A program made the position numbers and the translations under genes. The notes under the pieces were generated by a model. It had not been told where the DNA came from and did not search any database. It was given only the letters and a program-made list of their open reading frames with translations. A stretch of 64,000 nt of DNA from Bombyx mori (lineage: Eukaryota; Arthropoda; Insecta; Lepidoptera; Bombycidae): positions 8,806,501-8,870,500 of the forward strand of contig NC_085126.1 in the NCBI RefSeq assembly GCF_030269925.1. Reading direction: 5' to 3'. Numbering within the stretch: the first letter of the stretch is position 1; each line of letters opens with the position of its first letter. This document shows positions 1 through 26,738 of the stretch, piece by piece.

Positions 1-145
1 GTAGGAACACAACGGCCGTGTGACTGGTTACAGTTTTAAACGCTGTTTCCCTCCTACATATACCGGTTCTGTCCCGATCTGGGTTCGAACATTCGGGTCA
101 GAGTCCAGGGAGGTCATTTAGCGGGTCGCTTCGGCAGTGTCTACT
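1..145. other. unassigned left edge
   Basis: No gene is recognised. The last coding exon of PLGRKT is expected on the minus strand somewhere left of 2394. I could not find it here, so it may lie outside the window. Confidence 0.4.
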
Positions 146-264
146 TTTTTTTATTTATTGCCCCTGTAGGCAGATGAGCATACGACCCACCTGATGGTAA
201 ATGGTTACCGTCGCCCATGGACTTCAGCAATAACAGGGGTAGGGCCAAGCCGCTGCCTACCGAT
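146..264 (-). mobile_element. 3' end of BMC1-like non-LTR retrotransposon
   Basis: A T-run followed by the recurrent motif 'gcccacctgatgg...gttaccgtcgcccatgg' matches other copies in the window (27226, 32810, 42060). The T-run on the left means the element points to the minus strand. The copy is 5'-truncated. The BMC1/L1Bm name is from memory; the family identity within the window is seen directly. Confidence 0.7.
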
Positions 265-827
265 AATTAATTAATGTGGTAATGTGGATTAATGTGGTAG
301 CCTCGGTCCGAGAAAGACACATAATAATATAATAATACCCAGATCAAACAGTTTGGTCTGATTTGTATGCATGTCATTATTTAATCACGACTAAAATTTT
401 TGGAGGCATACAATCAACACAGTCATAACCCTATCTTTGTTATCTATAATAATTCAAGTTGTACTTGAATTTTTATCGTCAATTAGAAAAAATAAATGTA
501 ATTCATATCAATAATTCAAACCACAACAGTTCTGGTTTTGTGGTTAATTATGAATCACATACATAAAATAATATTAACAGTTCATGAAAAAACATTTTTA
601 AATCAGAAAAGCATATTTTAATATGGTTGGAAAAAAAAAACTGTGTACTGAGTTATGGTTATGTGTCATTCTGTGTTCACAATATCGCAATACGAAAGCC
701 AATTTCCACTCTGACACTTGAGATTGAGATATCAATTATTTATGTATTGTTTTTGTTGTATTATTATTTAAGACATATATTAAGTGTATAATCTATGAAC
801 AGAATACTGATACCTGTGCACCTGAAA

Positions 828-1121
828 TCTATATATATATTTAAAAATGAACTGTTGTTCGTTAGTCTTGCTAAAGCTCGAGAACGGCTGGACCGATTTG
901 GCTAATTTTGGTCTTGAATGTTTTGTGGCAGTCCAGAGAAGGTTTAAAAGGTAAATAAATATGAAAATGCTCGGAATTAAATAAAAATAACAATTTTGTT
1001 TTTCTTTTGATGTGTCCCATGTCGGACGGATTTCTTTTGTTTGTTTTATGTTTATTTTATACAAAAGTTTAGGTCTTATATTTATCGATTGAGGCACTAC
1101 GAAGTTTGCCGGGTCAGCTAG
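828..1121 (+). mobile_element. Helitron-like non-autonomous element
   Basis: It starts TC after an A and ends CTAG before a T, as expected for Helitron insertion between A and T. It is nearly collinear with the copy at 9106-9394 (shared 'ctcgagaacggc', 'gaccgattt', 'aaatgctcggaattaaa', 'gccggRtcagcta'). There is no Rep/helicase coding. It resembles the short Helitrons common in Lepidoptera. Confidence 0.7.
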
Positions 1122-1841
1122 TTTCTAAATATAAACAAGTCACTAAAATAATACAGTTTATTTAATGAATATGTTCCATGAACTTCTAGAACACTCAGAT
1201 AACATATCCTCATACGACAGTTCATAATGATAAAGGTTTCAGATTAATTGAGTAATTATTTACAAACACACAGAGATAAATTTACCAACAGTCAATCGAA
1301 GTTGCTAATTAACTCAAGCTTATACTTAATTTTTACTCTTTGGAATTGCAGCATTGTAATTCACAGAATTGTCCTTATCTGAGATCACAGTCAAATGTGC
1401 CAAATTTTATCTATTAAAATTACTTTACAAGTCATGCGACATCGAATTGAGATCTATTACATTTTCTTTAACATTGTATGGACAGGGAGAAAATGATGGA
1501 CCATCTGGAGTTCAAACAGATTCAGGGTACTACATGGTTAGTGACAGGTTATCCAACCTATCCAACCATTATATCATAACATAATTGAGATGTAGATACA
1601 TCTCATGTTTAAAGGTTAGATATTCACATTTTAATATCTACACTAGTCTAAAGGCATTGCCACCACCAAGGACAATTCCTTGGTGGTCACTTGGTGGCAA
1701 TGCCTGGGCTCACTTTTCTGTATATGCAATAAAAAAACACAAGAAACCTTTTGGGTTGTTCAATGTAAATTTTGAATTATTTTAGTCCAAATAAAATTTT
1801 AACTATTTTATTATTAAAGCGACCCTATACTAAGTGCAGTG
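1122..1841. other. non-coding stretch downstream of PLGRKT exons
   Basis: No host exon is recognised. The short ORFs here show no family resemblance. The stretch contains the stem-loop at 1652-1705. Confidence 0.4.
1652..1705. repeat. compact inverted repeat / stem-loop
   Basis: A 14-base outer stem (1652-1665 with 1692-1705, perfect) encloses a 7-base inner stem (1666-1672 with 1677-1683) around a tetraloop. It is followed at about 1729 by an A-rich stretch. Confidence 0.7.
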
Positions 1842-2037
1842 TTTTTTTTTCCTACCTAAGCTGATAGCCTTGAGAGGCTATATCAGCGTAACCTTAACTA
1901 GTAGGTGAGCTCACGGGGCTCAAACCTTACGAAGTTGCTACCACAAACCCTAGCAAGAGCCGTGCTTCGCAGAATCTACCACCGGATCGGAAACGCGACT
2001 CACTGAGAAGATCCAGCGAGAAACTCAGTGGGCTAGA
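1842..2037 (-). mobile_element. Jockey-type retrotransposon 3' end
   Basis: A T-run, then 'cctacctaagctgatagcc...gagaagatcc.gcgagaaactcagtggg', the same 3' UTR as the copy at 49586-50206 that still carries Jockey-type reverse transcriptase C-terminal coding. Minus orientation, 5'-truncated. Confidence 0.75.
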
Positions 2038-2393
2038 GTACAGTAGTGAGTGCTGGGCAAATTGTCCTCAAAGACCTATAAAGGCCGATTTTCTCAGAAA
2101 ATTCCTGTTTTTAAGATGCTGTTATTTGCTTGACTTGTATCTATATATCAATGTAACTAAACAAAAATCAAGCCTGGATAAAAACTATAAATTTTTACTG
2201 AATTTCAAATATTACCATGCGTGTAAAACATGTTTTTCTTATTTTTAAATTACATTAATTTAGCTTTTATTTAATATGTTGCAGTATAGGATCAACAATA
2301 TATAGTCAGGGCAATTTTTAGGTCACTAAAGAATTCTAGTGTTTTTTAAACTTTTTTCTTATTAAATTTTGTTTTAAAAAAAAGTATACTCAC

Positions 2394-3151
2394 TTCGAAT
2401 CCTATGCACTTTATTCCCATATGCAAGGTCCCAGTAGTACAAAGTGATGAATGTCAACGGGACAAGCGGCATCAGTAGGTACTGTCTTTTCGTCCTTCTG
2501 AAACTGTTATTGGCTAAATAAATAGGAGTTTTTGGTAAGTCATCAATTTGCTACCAAATATTAGAAGGCAACAGCTCGGCTACTCTCCTGGCAAGAACAA
2601 CATACATGAGAAATGACATTAATGAGGTGAGCTATTACTAGTTCATATGCACATTTACAACAAGAGATATTAAAAAAATTGCGTAAAAATACTTCATGGT
2701 CGAATTTAGTCAAAAATTTATAAAATAAAGTAAATCTGATTTTTTATTCTTTAGACTTTAATTTTGGCTATAACTTTGATCATGTTGCCAACACAAAGAA
2801 ACAAAAAATAAAGATACAAAAAAAAAAAACAGCCAGTACGTTAAAAAACAAAGTACCTACCCTGTAAACAATCCCGTTGCGGTCGTTATATAAAAAGCAG
2901 TAATCCACAGACATGTGTCTCTGTTTTTAGCTATTTCCAAGGCCATTTGGCGTTCTTGCATTTGATATTGTAGTTGTATTTGTCTCTCCATCTGTAACAA
3001 TAAATCACTGGTGTATCACCGTAACAGCTTTAAATAAATAATGACACCATCGCAGTAAAATATTAAATACCTTGACTTTGTTTATAGTTTGCAAGAATTC
3101 TTGGTTCCTTTTGTAATTTTCTTCCATGCTGACGCTGAACAAATTACCCAT
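2394..3151 (-). CDS. PLGRKT: plasminogen receptor KT (PLGRKT), partial: coding exons 1-3
   Basis: PLGRKT is a small membrane protein with two transmembrane helices; in vertebrates it binds plasminogen at the cell surface. Exons on the minus strand are 3151-3071 (MGNLFSVSMEEN...), 2991-2861 (starts MERQIQLQYQMQERQMALEI, then a hydrophobic helix) and 2497-2394 (LLMPLVPLTFI..YYWDLAYG). All junctions are AG/GT and the frame is continuous. The start MGNLFS matches the vertebrate MGFIFS context and carries Gly2, a possible myristoylation site. An upstream in-frame ATG at 3190 is less likely. The family runs to about 147 residues, so roughly 40 C-terminal residues, including the terminal lysine used for plasminogen binding, are missing. 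I did not find that exon left of 2394. Confidence 0.82.
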
Positions 3152-4060
3152 TATCCTTTTATTTACGTGTCCGATAGACCGACAAAACAAAAGAGTAATT
3201 TAGACTATCTAATGTAGGTACCTACGTCTTTTCTCTAGATCTATCAGCTGTTTACTGTCAAATACAAATAGCCATGATTACAGAGTAGGTAGGTAAACCA
3301 ATGCAAAGTGTTTTTTAGATTACGGATACAAATACTGAAAGCTGCAATAAATTAATTTAATATTAATATTAAATTCCAAAAGATAAATACCCTAAAATTT
3401 ATCTTCGCAGACGTACAAAAGTAATTGTTCTAAAATTAAATTACTTTATTTTTATCCATTATCGTGTAAAAAATCTTTAAAATCGATTTTGTTGGTTGCG
3501 TTGTTGAAATCTACCATTGAAGTTTTTGCTAGGAATGCGAGGAGTGAAAACATGTAAATTGTTTTATTTTGTTTGTTTTATTTTAGTTTTGTTCTAATTT
3601 TATTAGAATATTTCGAGCTTAAATCTTTAATATATATGTTAGCCATAGCTTATTAACCAAAGTCATCATCATCATTTAATTTTTTGTCGCATTACCTCAT
3701 CTAGTTTCTTCTTCTTCTTTTTCTTTCTTCTTTAGTAGGTATAGATTAGTAATTTTTAGTTTAGTATTTTTATTTTAGTTGGCGGTACTTATTAATTCCA
3801 TGCTTCTAACATATTAAAAATTCAAATGAATTGATTGCATTTCGTATCACTCTTTGTCATTTTTCATAGCACACAGTATTGTCATACTAAAACCACTGAA
3901 GTATGAAACCTACACCTAAAAAAAATCAACAAAGAAACTGGTACATATGTCAGCTGTCCAAATTGCAGCTTGTGTTACCTATGTCAAAACTCCCGCTAAA
4001 TTTATATGATGTATTGAATAGTACTGTAAAATTAGTTAAAGTTATTTGAATCAAATCAAA
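3152..4060. promoter_or_regulatory. divergent promoter interval PLGRKT / Fen1
   Basis: About 0.9 kb separates the start codons of two head-to-head genes, so both promoters should lie here. No TATA box or clear initiator stands out. A fragment of dispersed repeat E lies at 3529-3600 ('gcgaggagtgaaa...ttgttttattttg'). Confidence 0.5.
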
Positions 4061-7000
4061 ATGGGTATTCTAGGTTTATCTAAGTTAATTGCTGACATAG
4101 CACCTCATGCTGTCAAAGAAATGGAAATCAAAAATTACTTTGGTAAGACATTCACTTCATAAATTATACTTATTTCTTGAGATATAAGCCTCGTGTATAA
4201 AAAATACTATTTTTTCGTATTCTCAGGAAGAAAAATAGCTATTGATGCTTCTATGAGCTTATATCAGTTCCTTATCGCCGTAAGAAGTGAAGGTAAGTAA
4301 TGTTTTGATTCATAAAATTCTTTGCGGATGTAAGAATTTTGTTGGTTGAGATATGGTATAGGTGGTCTTCTTATTAGATCGTTATGAAAACTCTTGATAA
4401 AAGATAAAGTAAGAGTATATTAATAATGTAACATAATGGTGAAATTATGGTTTTCACAAACAATAATAATAGGTATGCCATTATTTACATAAAGATTTTT
4501 CTAAAAGATTAATAACGACAACAAAAGCAACTTCAAACTAATCAAATTCATTAATTATAGTAATTTTTGTTTAGTATCCACTCATCTATTTTTAATATAT
4601 CCCAGATAAATATATATAAGATTAAACTGTAATATCACATAGTGCTTGAAAAAATACATTTCATTTAGTAGCCACATTATTTCATTAAGTTTTTAATGAA
4701 TCTTACTTTTTTCCATCCTATTCCTTAGTAGCCTAAGCATTGACTAGTAATAAAAGTCTTTGTCAATAATTTGATAGGAAATGCACCACAAATTACTCAT
4801 TAATTATTTTAGGAGCCCAACTAGTCTCTGTAGACGGAGAGACTACATCACATCTGATGGGTACATTTTACCGTACTATAAGACTGGTAGAAAATGGGAT
4901 TAAACCAGTGTATGTCTTTGACGGGAAACCTCCAGACATGAAGGCTCATCAGTTGAATAAGAGAGCAGAAAGGAGAGAGGAAGCAGAGAAAGAATTGCAA
5001 AAAGCTACTGAAGCCGGTAAGGTTGTTCTATGATTTACTCTGGAAACTTTGCAAATAACAACACATGGTACATTTGTGTTAGGCAGTTGTCTGTTTGTGA
5101 CCAAAAGTTGCAAGTGTCCAAAAGTAAATTGTAATAAAACGAAAGTAAATTGTAATTTAAGCATTAATCTACCTTTTGTCATTGTTTTGTGAGTGAAAAA
5201 CATATATTGAAATATCCTGAAACTTCCTTACCTAATGATTTTCGCATTTATAGCATAAAATTTAAAACTACAAAAACATAAAAACATTTCAGGTGACACA
5301 GCTTCAGTGGACAAGTTCAACAGACGTTTGGTTAAAGTAACAAAACAACACAGTGAAGAGGCTAAACAACTCCTCAAATTGATGGGTGTCCCGGTTGTTG
5401 ATGCACCCTGTGAGGCTGAAGCCCAGTGTGCAGCTCTTGTATGTAGTCTTTTATATATTCATCAAGTTATGTACTTAATTACTAGTGACACTACTAACTG
5501 TAAAACTATGCTCTTCAATGATTTTGACTGTACCAATCTCTTAAACTATTGAAAAAATATGCAGTGTATAAATAATTGTGCTTGAAGCTCCAGCAGCATC
5601 ATGTTCTTACAATATGCAGCATATGTAATAAATTGACAATAATGATGACTTGGGAAATGATTGCTTTTTTTTCTTACATGGATGGACTAGCTCACGGCCC
5701 ACATGGTCTAAAGTGGTCACTGGACTCTATAAACATTAACAACGTAAATACTGCTACTCACCTTGACACATGAGTTCTAAGTCTCAGATTTATAATTTAG
5801 TAGTATTTATAGTATTATAGTTAGATTAACAATGCCCCATCCATCAAACAGAAACTCTTTTCATGGCAGAAATAAAGAGGGTGGTGGTACCCCACCAGTA
5901 ACTAAGTAGATATATTGATTTGATACAAATGCAATGAGCGTCTTAATCTTCAAGCCACTACGAAAAAATTAACTATCTGTACTATGATACTACCTACTTC
6001 TTAACACAAGAAATACTTACAGGTAAAATCCGGTAAAGTTTTTGCAGCAGCCACAGAAGATATGGATGCCCTAACCTTTGGTGCACCAGTGCTATTGAGA
6101 CACTTAACGTTTTCTGAAGCAAGGAAAATGCCCGTGCAAGAATTCCATTTAAATAATGTACTACAGGGATTGGAATTGAAACAGAATGAGGTTCATTAAC
6201 ACATTTTCATTAGTTAGCATCGTCGTCAGGTTTGAGCCCCGTGAGCTCACCTACTAGTTAAGGTTCCGCTGGAATAGCCTCTCTAGGCTACCAGCTTAGG
6301 AAGGAAAAAAAAAAGAGTCGTGGCATTCCGTATCAGACAGTCATTCAGTCCGTATCGGACGGTCCGTCCGTCTCAGTCAGTGAGTCTCTGGCAGTCAGTC
6401 AGTCGGTCTGTCGCTATGTGGAACGAAACTGTCGGTTTACCCTGTCATTGTGAAAGTTGTGTGTTTTGAGTTTCAATAATTATTATTCAAAAGTTTTATT
6501 GACTAAACTGAGTTCAATCGAATACAAGTGATGACGGAAACAACCGCTTAGCCATCCCTGGCGCTGCGCCGACATATAGATAATTATTACATCTAATTAG
6601 CGTTATATATGTGCCACAATGTCAAACCTCTAAACAGTTCCCTCTAAAAATTTCAAATGCATTGTTGTTAAATAATCGGTGAGTTTAATCACATATTTTA
6701 CAAGAGTGCTACAATAGTCTGGATTTATATAGACAGCTACATTAGATACTAACTGGAAGAGGTGGAGGTTGTGGCATCAAGACTTTTTTTTTATATTATT
6801 ACGTTTCACATCTGAGGAGTGAAAGGTTATTTATTGGTTTAAGTGACATTTTTGTAACATTACAAGAGAGCCATTGAGAGTTTATAATTTGGAAAAAAAA
6901 CATAACATTAAAACTTATTGAGCTATTTCAATGAAGTAAACTTAATTTAAGTTCAATTTAAAACATTGAACTGTTGATGATAATACCAAATAAAAGCCAC

Positions 7001-9545
7001 CTTTAATTACAAAGATAAATGTCGTGCATTAAGGGAAATGTCCCTTAAACTATATATAGCTATATAACTATACTTGAGACCACCGCCCCACCTATTTCTG
7101 CCGTGAAGCAGTATTGCGTTTGGGTTTGAAGGGTGGGGCAGCCGTTGTAACTGAGACCTTAGAACTTGTATCTCAAGGTGGGTGGCGCATTTACGTTGTG
7201 GATGTCTATGGGCTCCAGTAACCACTTAACACCAGGTGGGCTGTGAGCTCGTCCACCCATCTAAGCAATAAAAAATAAAATAGCCTTGATCCCTCAATAT
7301 TTTGATTTACAAAACTACTCTGGAATAATAATGATGGAACTGTTGTTACAGTTTATTGACCTCTGCATACTCCTTGGCTGTGATTACTGTGGTTCCATTA
7401 GAGGGGTTGGCCCAAAACGAGCCATCGACCTCATAAGACAACATCGGACACTGGATGAAGTACTCAAGAATATAGACACTGAGAAGTACCAACCTCCCAC
7501 TGACTGGGATTACGAGCGAGCTAGGAGTCTGTTCATGGAACCTGAAGTCGCTGACCCTAAAGACATTGAGGTATGAATTTTTATTTTAAAACTTGAGCCC
7601 TAGTATACCATTTTTGCTGGAAGTAAGGAGTATTAATAGCCTACAACAATTAATCTGCTTTGTGGTAGCTATCACTGTCTGTATACATAATATGCTAGGA
7701 AATATTGTGCCCCAAGATACTGTTGAGTCTATATCGGGCAAGGATTTTTTTTATTTTTTATTTATTGCCTGGATGTGTGGATGAGCTCACCTGGTGCTAA
7801 GTGGTTACTGGAACCCATAGACATCTACAACGTAAATGCACCACACACCTTGAGATATAAGTTCTAAGGTCTCAGTATAGTTACAACGGCTGCTCCACCC
7901 TTCAAACCGAAATGCATTACTGCTTCACGGCAGAAATAGGCAGGGTGGTGGTACTTACCCGTGCGGACTCACAAGAGGTCCTACCACCAGTAAGATTACC
8001 AGGATTAATAAGACACGTGTTTCGCTAAGTGACTAACGTATATTGGGATTACAACGTAACGTGCTATCGACAGCCCGACAATCCCGAAACTGACGTAGCA
8101 TAATTGCAATGTAATAATTTTTTTTTTTTTTTTAAATAATTAAATAAATAAATATTTACTAACAATCACGCCACGTTAACTGGTCCCGTGATAAGTTCAT
8201 AAAGAACTTGTGTTACAGGTACCAGATAACGGATATAAATGTAAGATTTTTATTATACACATACATATATTTAATATACATCCATAACCCTGGAAAAGAC
8301 ATTTACATTTATCATACAAATATCTTCCCTTGGCGGGATTCGAACCCGCGACCCCCTTGTGTAGTGACCATGTCACTTACCACTACACCAGACGGCCGTT
8401 TAATTACAGCTAACACATACATATAATTATTAGTTGCTATGGGGACATTTGTGGTCCCTACAACACTTCAACAAATGAATTTTATTCATAAAGATAATTT
8501 TAATTCTAAATTAACAGCTGAAATGGACTGATCCCGATGAAGAGGGCCTCGTGAAGTTTCTGTGTGGGGACAGACAGTTCAATGAAGAACGAGTGAGGAA
8601 TGGAGCTAAGAAGTTAATTAAAGCCAGGACGGGCACCACACAGGCCAGATTAGATGGGTTCTTCACGGTATTTACAGTTCAATTTTGTATTACGTTTCGT
8701 CATATGTGATACTTGGAAGCTTATTGCTATATATCGGTAATGAGCCACAAATATCTACATACATTTTATAAGGAACCTGTAAGCTTATTTGCTTCCTCCT
8801 CCAAAATAAATTACCGGATTCATCTTTCTTAACTCTTGGGTTTCATATACAGGGTGTATAGAGATTGTTCCCAAAGACATAACGTAATTGACAAGCTTTT
8901 TTGTTTTCTAAATAATTTTAATAGGATAGTGTAACAGGCATGTAATGCAAGTAACATTAGTAAAGCCTAATTTTTTACATGCAGTATTTTTATATCACCG
9001 ATCTACCACCATTAGACATGAGGTAAAAATATGAATTGTAGCAGAAGAGCCGGAACTTAAGTACCTACCGGTGGAGACTTCATACCAGTAATATTCAATT
9101 ATAAATCTATATATATATATGTATATAAAAATGAATCGCTGTTCGTTAGTCTCGCTAAAACTCGAGAACGGCAGGACCGATTTGGTTAATTTTGGTCTTG
9201 AATTATTTGTGGAAGTTCAGAGAAAGTTTAAAAGGTAGATAAATATGAAAATGCTCGGAATTAAATAAAAATAACAATTTTGTTTTCCCTTTGATGTGTC
9301 CCCCGTCGGACGGATTCCTTTTGTTTGTTTTAAGTTTATTTTATACAAAAGTTTAAGTCTTTTATAGGCATTACGGGTCTGCCGGATCAGCTAATTACAT
9401 TTAAAAATATGTACATATATGTTCATGCTATCAACAGTTAACGACAACGCCTAATTCGAAACGTAAAGCTGAAGAGGACAAGAAGAATTCAGCAAAGAAG
9501 AAAACTAAGACCGGAGGTGGAGGACGCGGTCGGAAACCGAAATGA
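4061..9545 (+). CDS. Fen1: flap endonuclease 1 (Fen1), complete, 8 exons, 380 aa
   Basis: Structure-specific 5' nuclease that removes 5' flaps during Okazaki fragment maturation and long-patch base excision repair in the nucleus. Exons: 4061-4142, 4227-4292, 4813-5016, 5293-5438, 6023-6190, 7352-7570, 8518-8667, 9438-9545; total 1143 nt. The 380-aa length equals human FEN1. Metal-binding acidic residues fall at the human positions: Asp34 (KIAIDAS), VFDGKPP around Asp86, Glu158/Glu160 (APCEAEAQ), Asp179/Asp181 (TEDMD), Asp233 (GCDYC). The N and I nuclease blocks are followed by a helix-hairpin-helix region ([11 protein letters not shown]), the PCNA-interacting motif QARLDGFF at 337-344, and a lysine-rich C-terminal tail that may act in nuclear localisation. 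The start has a good context (CAAAATGG). Introns carry Bm1, Jockey, MITE, SINE and Helitron copies. The intron 5 donor (GAG|gttcat) is weak. Confidence 0.97.
5666..5906 (-). mobile_element. diverged Bm1 SINE in Fen1 intron 4
   Basis: T-rich start then 'tggatggactagctcacggccca...ggcagaaata...ggtggtacc', the reverse Bm1 consensus with many substitutions, so probably an old copy. Confidence 0.7.
6215..6315 (+). mobile_element. Jockey-type 3' end with poly(A), Fen1 intron 5
   Basis: It reads 'gtttgagccccgtgagctcacc...tagcctctctaggcta' and ends in A10. This is the plus-orientation counterpart of the Jockey 3' UTR copies and is about 100 bp long. Confidence 0.7.
6316..6810. other. unclassified sequence with GTCAGTCAGTC quasi-repeats
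   Basis: 6341-6410 is rich in CAGTC/GTCCGT units. The stretch up to about 6590 looks like repeat-derived or LTR-like non-coding DNA, but I see no second LTR or primer-binding site to prove it. No exon is visible. Confidence 0.35.
6811..7055 (+). mobile_element. MITE family M1, right end lost next to Bm1
   Basis: The left terminus 'ctgaggagtgaaaggttat' and internal landmarks ('gaagtaaacttaa', 'tgttgatgataataccaaataaaa', 'gataaatgtcg') match the intact copy at 62302-62608. The right terminal repeat is replaced by a Bm1 starting near 7070. Confidence 0.7.
7070..7280 (+). mobile_element. Bm1 SINE, 5'-truncated
   Basis: Bm1 body from 'cctatttctgccgtgaagca' to 'cccatctaagcaataaaa' in plus orientation. 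It lies 70 bp upstream of Fen1 exon 6. Confidence 0.88.
7745..7995 (-). mobile_element. Bm1 SINE in Fen1 intron 6
   Basis: Reverse Bm1 from a T-rich tail to 'aagaggtcctaccaccagt', lacking the tRNA-like head. Confidence 0.88.
8118..8398 (-). mobile_element. second tRNA-derived SINE family in Fen1 intron 6
   Basis: On the minus strand the 5' end (8398 downward) has an A-box-like 'tggtgtagtgg' and a B box 'ggttcgaatcc', followed by a non-tRNA body and a poly(A) (T-run at 8119-8134). The flanks cannot form an acceptor stem, so it is a SINE and not a tRNA gene. It differs from Bm1. Confidence 0.72.
9106..9394 (+). mobile_element. Helitron-like element in Fen1 intron 7
   Basis: Same family as 828-1121. 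It begins TC after A, ends CTAA before T, and has no coding capacity. It ends about 40 bp before the last Fen1 exon. Confidence 0.7.
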
Positions 9546-9593
9546 TTATGTGAGTCAATTAATATCTATGTACGGATAGATTCCTCGAACTAA

Positions 9594-9599
9594 AATAAA
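9594..9599 (+). promoter_or_regulatory. polyadenylation signal of Fen1
   Basis: AATAAA 49 nt after the Fen1 stop codon. A second AATAAA is at 10235-10240, beyond a Bm1 insertion. Confidence 0.6.
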
Positions 9600-9778
9600 C
9601 AGTTGTCAAAGCCGATAATGGGTTAATGTACCTTTTCTGAAAAACAAAACAATAATCATTTGTAAATCAAAGTTGTGTAGATATAAAATTTCGATACATA
9701 TTCGAAGTTCATCGCGCAAGGGAAATTTTTTAATAAAAAGTTGCCTCTAACCACATCATATGAAAGACTGGTGTTGGC

Positions 9779-9976
9779 CATGTACCCTGTCTATTTCTGC
9801 CGTGAAGCAGTAATGCGTTTCGGTTTGAAGGGTGAAGCAGCCGTTGTAACTATACTGAGACCTTAGAACTTATATCTCACGGTGTGTGGCGCATTTACGT
9901 TGTAGATGTCTATGGGCTCCAGTAACCACTTAACACCAGGTGGGCTGTGAGCTCGTCCACTCATCTATGGAATTAA
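9779..9976 (+). mobile_element. Bm1 SINE, 5'-truncated, downstream of Fen1
   Basis: Bm1 body from 'ctatttctgccgtgaagcag' to 'ctcgtccactcatc' followed by an A-rich tail. Confidence 0.87.
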
Positions 9977-10450
9977 AAAAAATAAAAAATTGGCTGATAC
10001 ACAAGTTCATCGACCTCCTGTGACGCGTTGAATTACCTTCACTTTACATTCCAGTCCACTAAATAATCTATAAATCTTTTAAAACAACAAGCATAAACTT
10101 ATACTTATAACTATATATTTCAAATAATTATTGTTGTATATTTACATTAAATACAGCAATTTGTATTCCCATTTCGGCTTTAAGAACACATGTATCTATG
10201 TATCATCCTGTAATTCTAAGACATGATTGAATTGAATAAAACTATTGTGTTTTTTTTAAATATCTTTTTTAATTATCCTTACTAAAATAATTTAACAAAA
10301 TAATATATTTAAAAAAATATATGCAAACAAGACCTCAAACATTGTTCTTTGTTCAAAACTAACGAATATCAGTCGTTATGATTATTGATGATGTTTTATA
10401 TTGTGCACAATTAAGAACTAAGAACTTTTAATTCCGGCAAATACATATGT

Positions 10451-10736
10451 GAGTCGTCTATTATCAAAGGTGGCAACCTGTGCATTTGGCCAAAAAAATG
10501 TTATTGATATGTCAATACAGATTGATTTGAATATAATCGTCTCCTTCAAAGAATACGGTTCAAAACCTGCATTAAATAAAGGTTAATACTTAACCTGTGA
10601 TTTATCTAGGATGTCGTTCAGAAGAGTTTTGTGACTGCCAATGGAATACAAAGTCAATAATTCGTTTTTCTGATTTACCAATAATTGTCCAAAAGTCACA
10701 TTGCCGGCTTTGATAATAGTCGACTCATGTCTCGAT
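10451..10736. mobile_element. MITE family M3, copy 1
   Basis: Left end 'gagtcgtctattatcaaag' and right end 'ctttgataatagtcgactc' form terminal inverted repeats with one mismatch, extended inward by imperfect pairing ('ggcaacctg', 'cattgccgg'). 286 bp, non-coding, directly downstream of the Pgi stop codon. The second copy lies just upstream of Pgi at 26450-26738. Confidence 0.85.
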
Positions 10737-10793
10737 TACACATATAACCACCAAAGCAAATTAAACTATGTGTGACGTCATTCTACTATAATC

Positions 10794-26170
<15,377 letters not shown>

Positions 26171-26449
26171 TGCATGTTTGTTTTGACCAATGACATATGA
26201 AGGTCATTTGCGTTTCGTTATACCTTTGTCATCAATTGAAAAAAAAAGCTTTCATTACGTAGAAGTAGTAGAGTAGCTTCCGGACTATATGGAAATTTAA
26301 TTTAACTTGTAATTTTAGGAGTACAACAATATTCCCCCGCTTAAACATACACACAATAATATTTTTTTAAATTATAAAATCGATATTTCATTATAAAGAC
26401 AATCGTACTCCGGGCGGATTATCACAGAAAATAAAAATAATCACTACCT

Positions 26450-26738
26450 GAGTCGTCTATTATCAAAGGTGGCAATCTGTGCATTTGGACAAAAAAATTT
26501 TATTGATATGTCAATTCAGATTGATTTGAATATAATCGTTTCTTCTCAGGACTGTGGCTTTTTTGGAACCGGTGGTAGAGTTAACATTTTCTTTTACATT
26601 TTGACATTCAACAAGTGTGTTTTTGACATCCAAGTTGAAATAAATGATTTTGAATTTGAATTTGAATTTGAATTCGTTTTTCTGATTTACCAATCATTGT
26701 CCAAAAGTCAGATTGCCGGCTTTGATAATAGTCGACTC
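26450..26738. mobile_element. MITE family M3, copy 2, upstream of Pgi
   Basis: Termini 'gagtcgtctattatcaaag' and 'ctttgataatagtcgactc' match copy 1. The middle (about 26540-26668) is replaced by a CR1/L2-like 3' end ending in GAATTT repeats. It lies 280 bp upstream of the Pgi first ATG. Confidence 0.85.
26540..26668 (+). mobile_element. CR1/L2-like 3' end nested in MITE M3
   Basis: 'ttctcaggactgtggctttt...ttgacattcaacaagtgtg...ttgaaataaatgattttgaa', same family as minus 60964-61130. It ends in tandem TTTGAA units, typical of CR1/RTE-type 3' ends. Confidence 0.65.

Noticed and set aside
780..1097. 105-aa minus-strand ORF
   Set aside because: It lies mostly in a Helitron-like repeat shared with 9106-9394 and has no protein-like features.
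3005..3190. Start of PLGRKT at the upstream ATG 3190
   Set aside because: The 13 extra residues do not resemble the family; MGNLFS at 3151 matches the known N-terminal context and Gly2.
6341..6600. Possible solo LTR with CAGTC repeats
   Set aside because: No TG...CA boundaries, target duplication or second copy could be found by eye; left as unclassified.
8330..8400. Possible tRNA gene on the minus strand (good B box)
   Set aside because: The 5' and 3' ends cannot form an acceptor stem and the sequence runs into a SINE body with a poly(A) tail.
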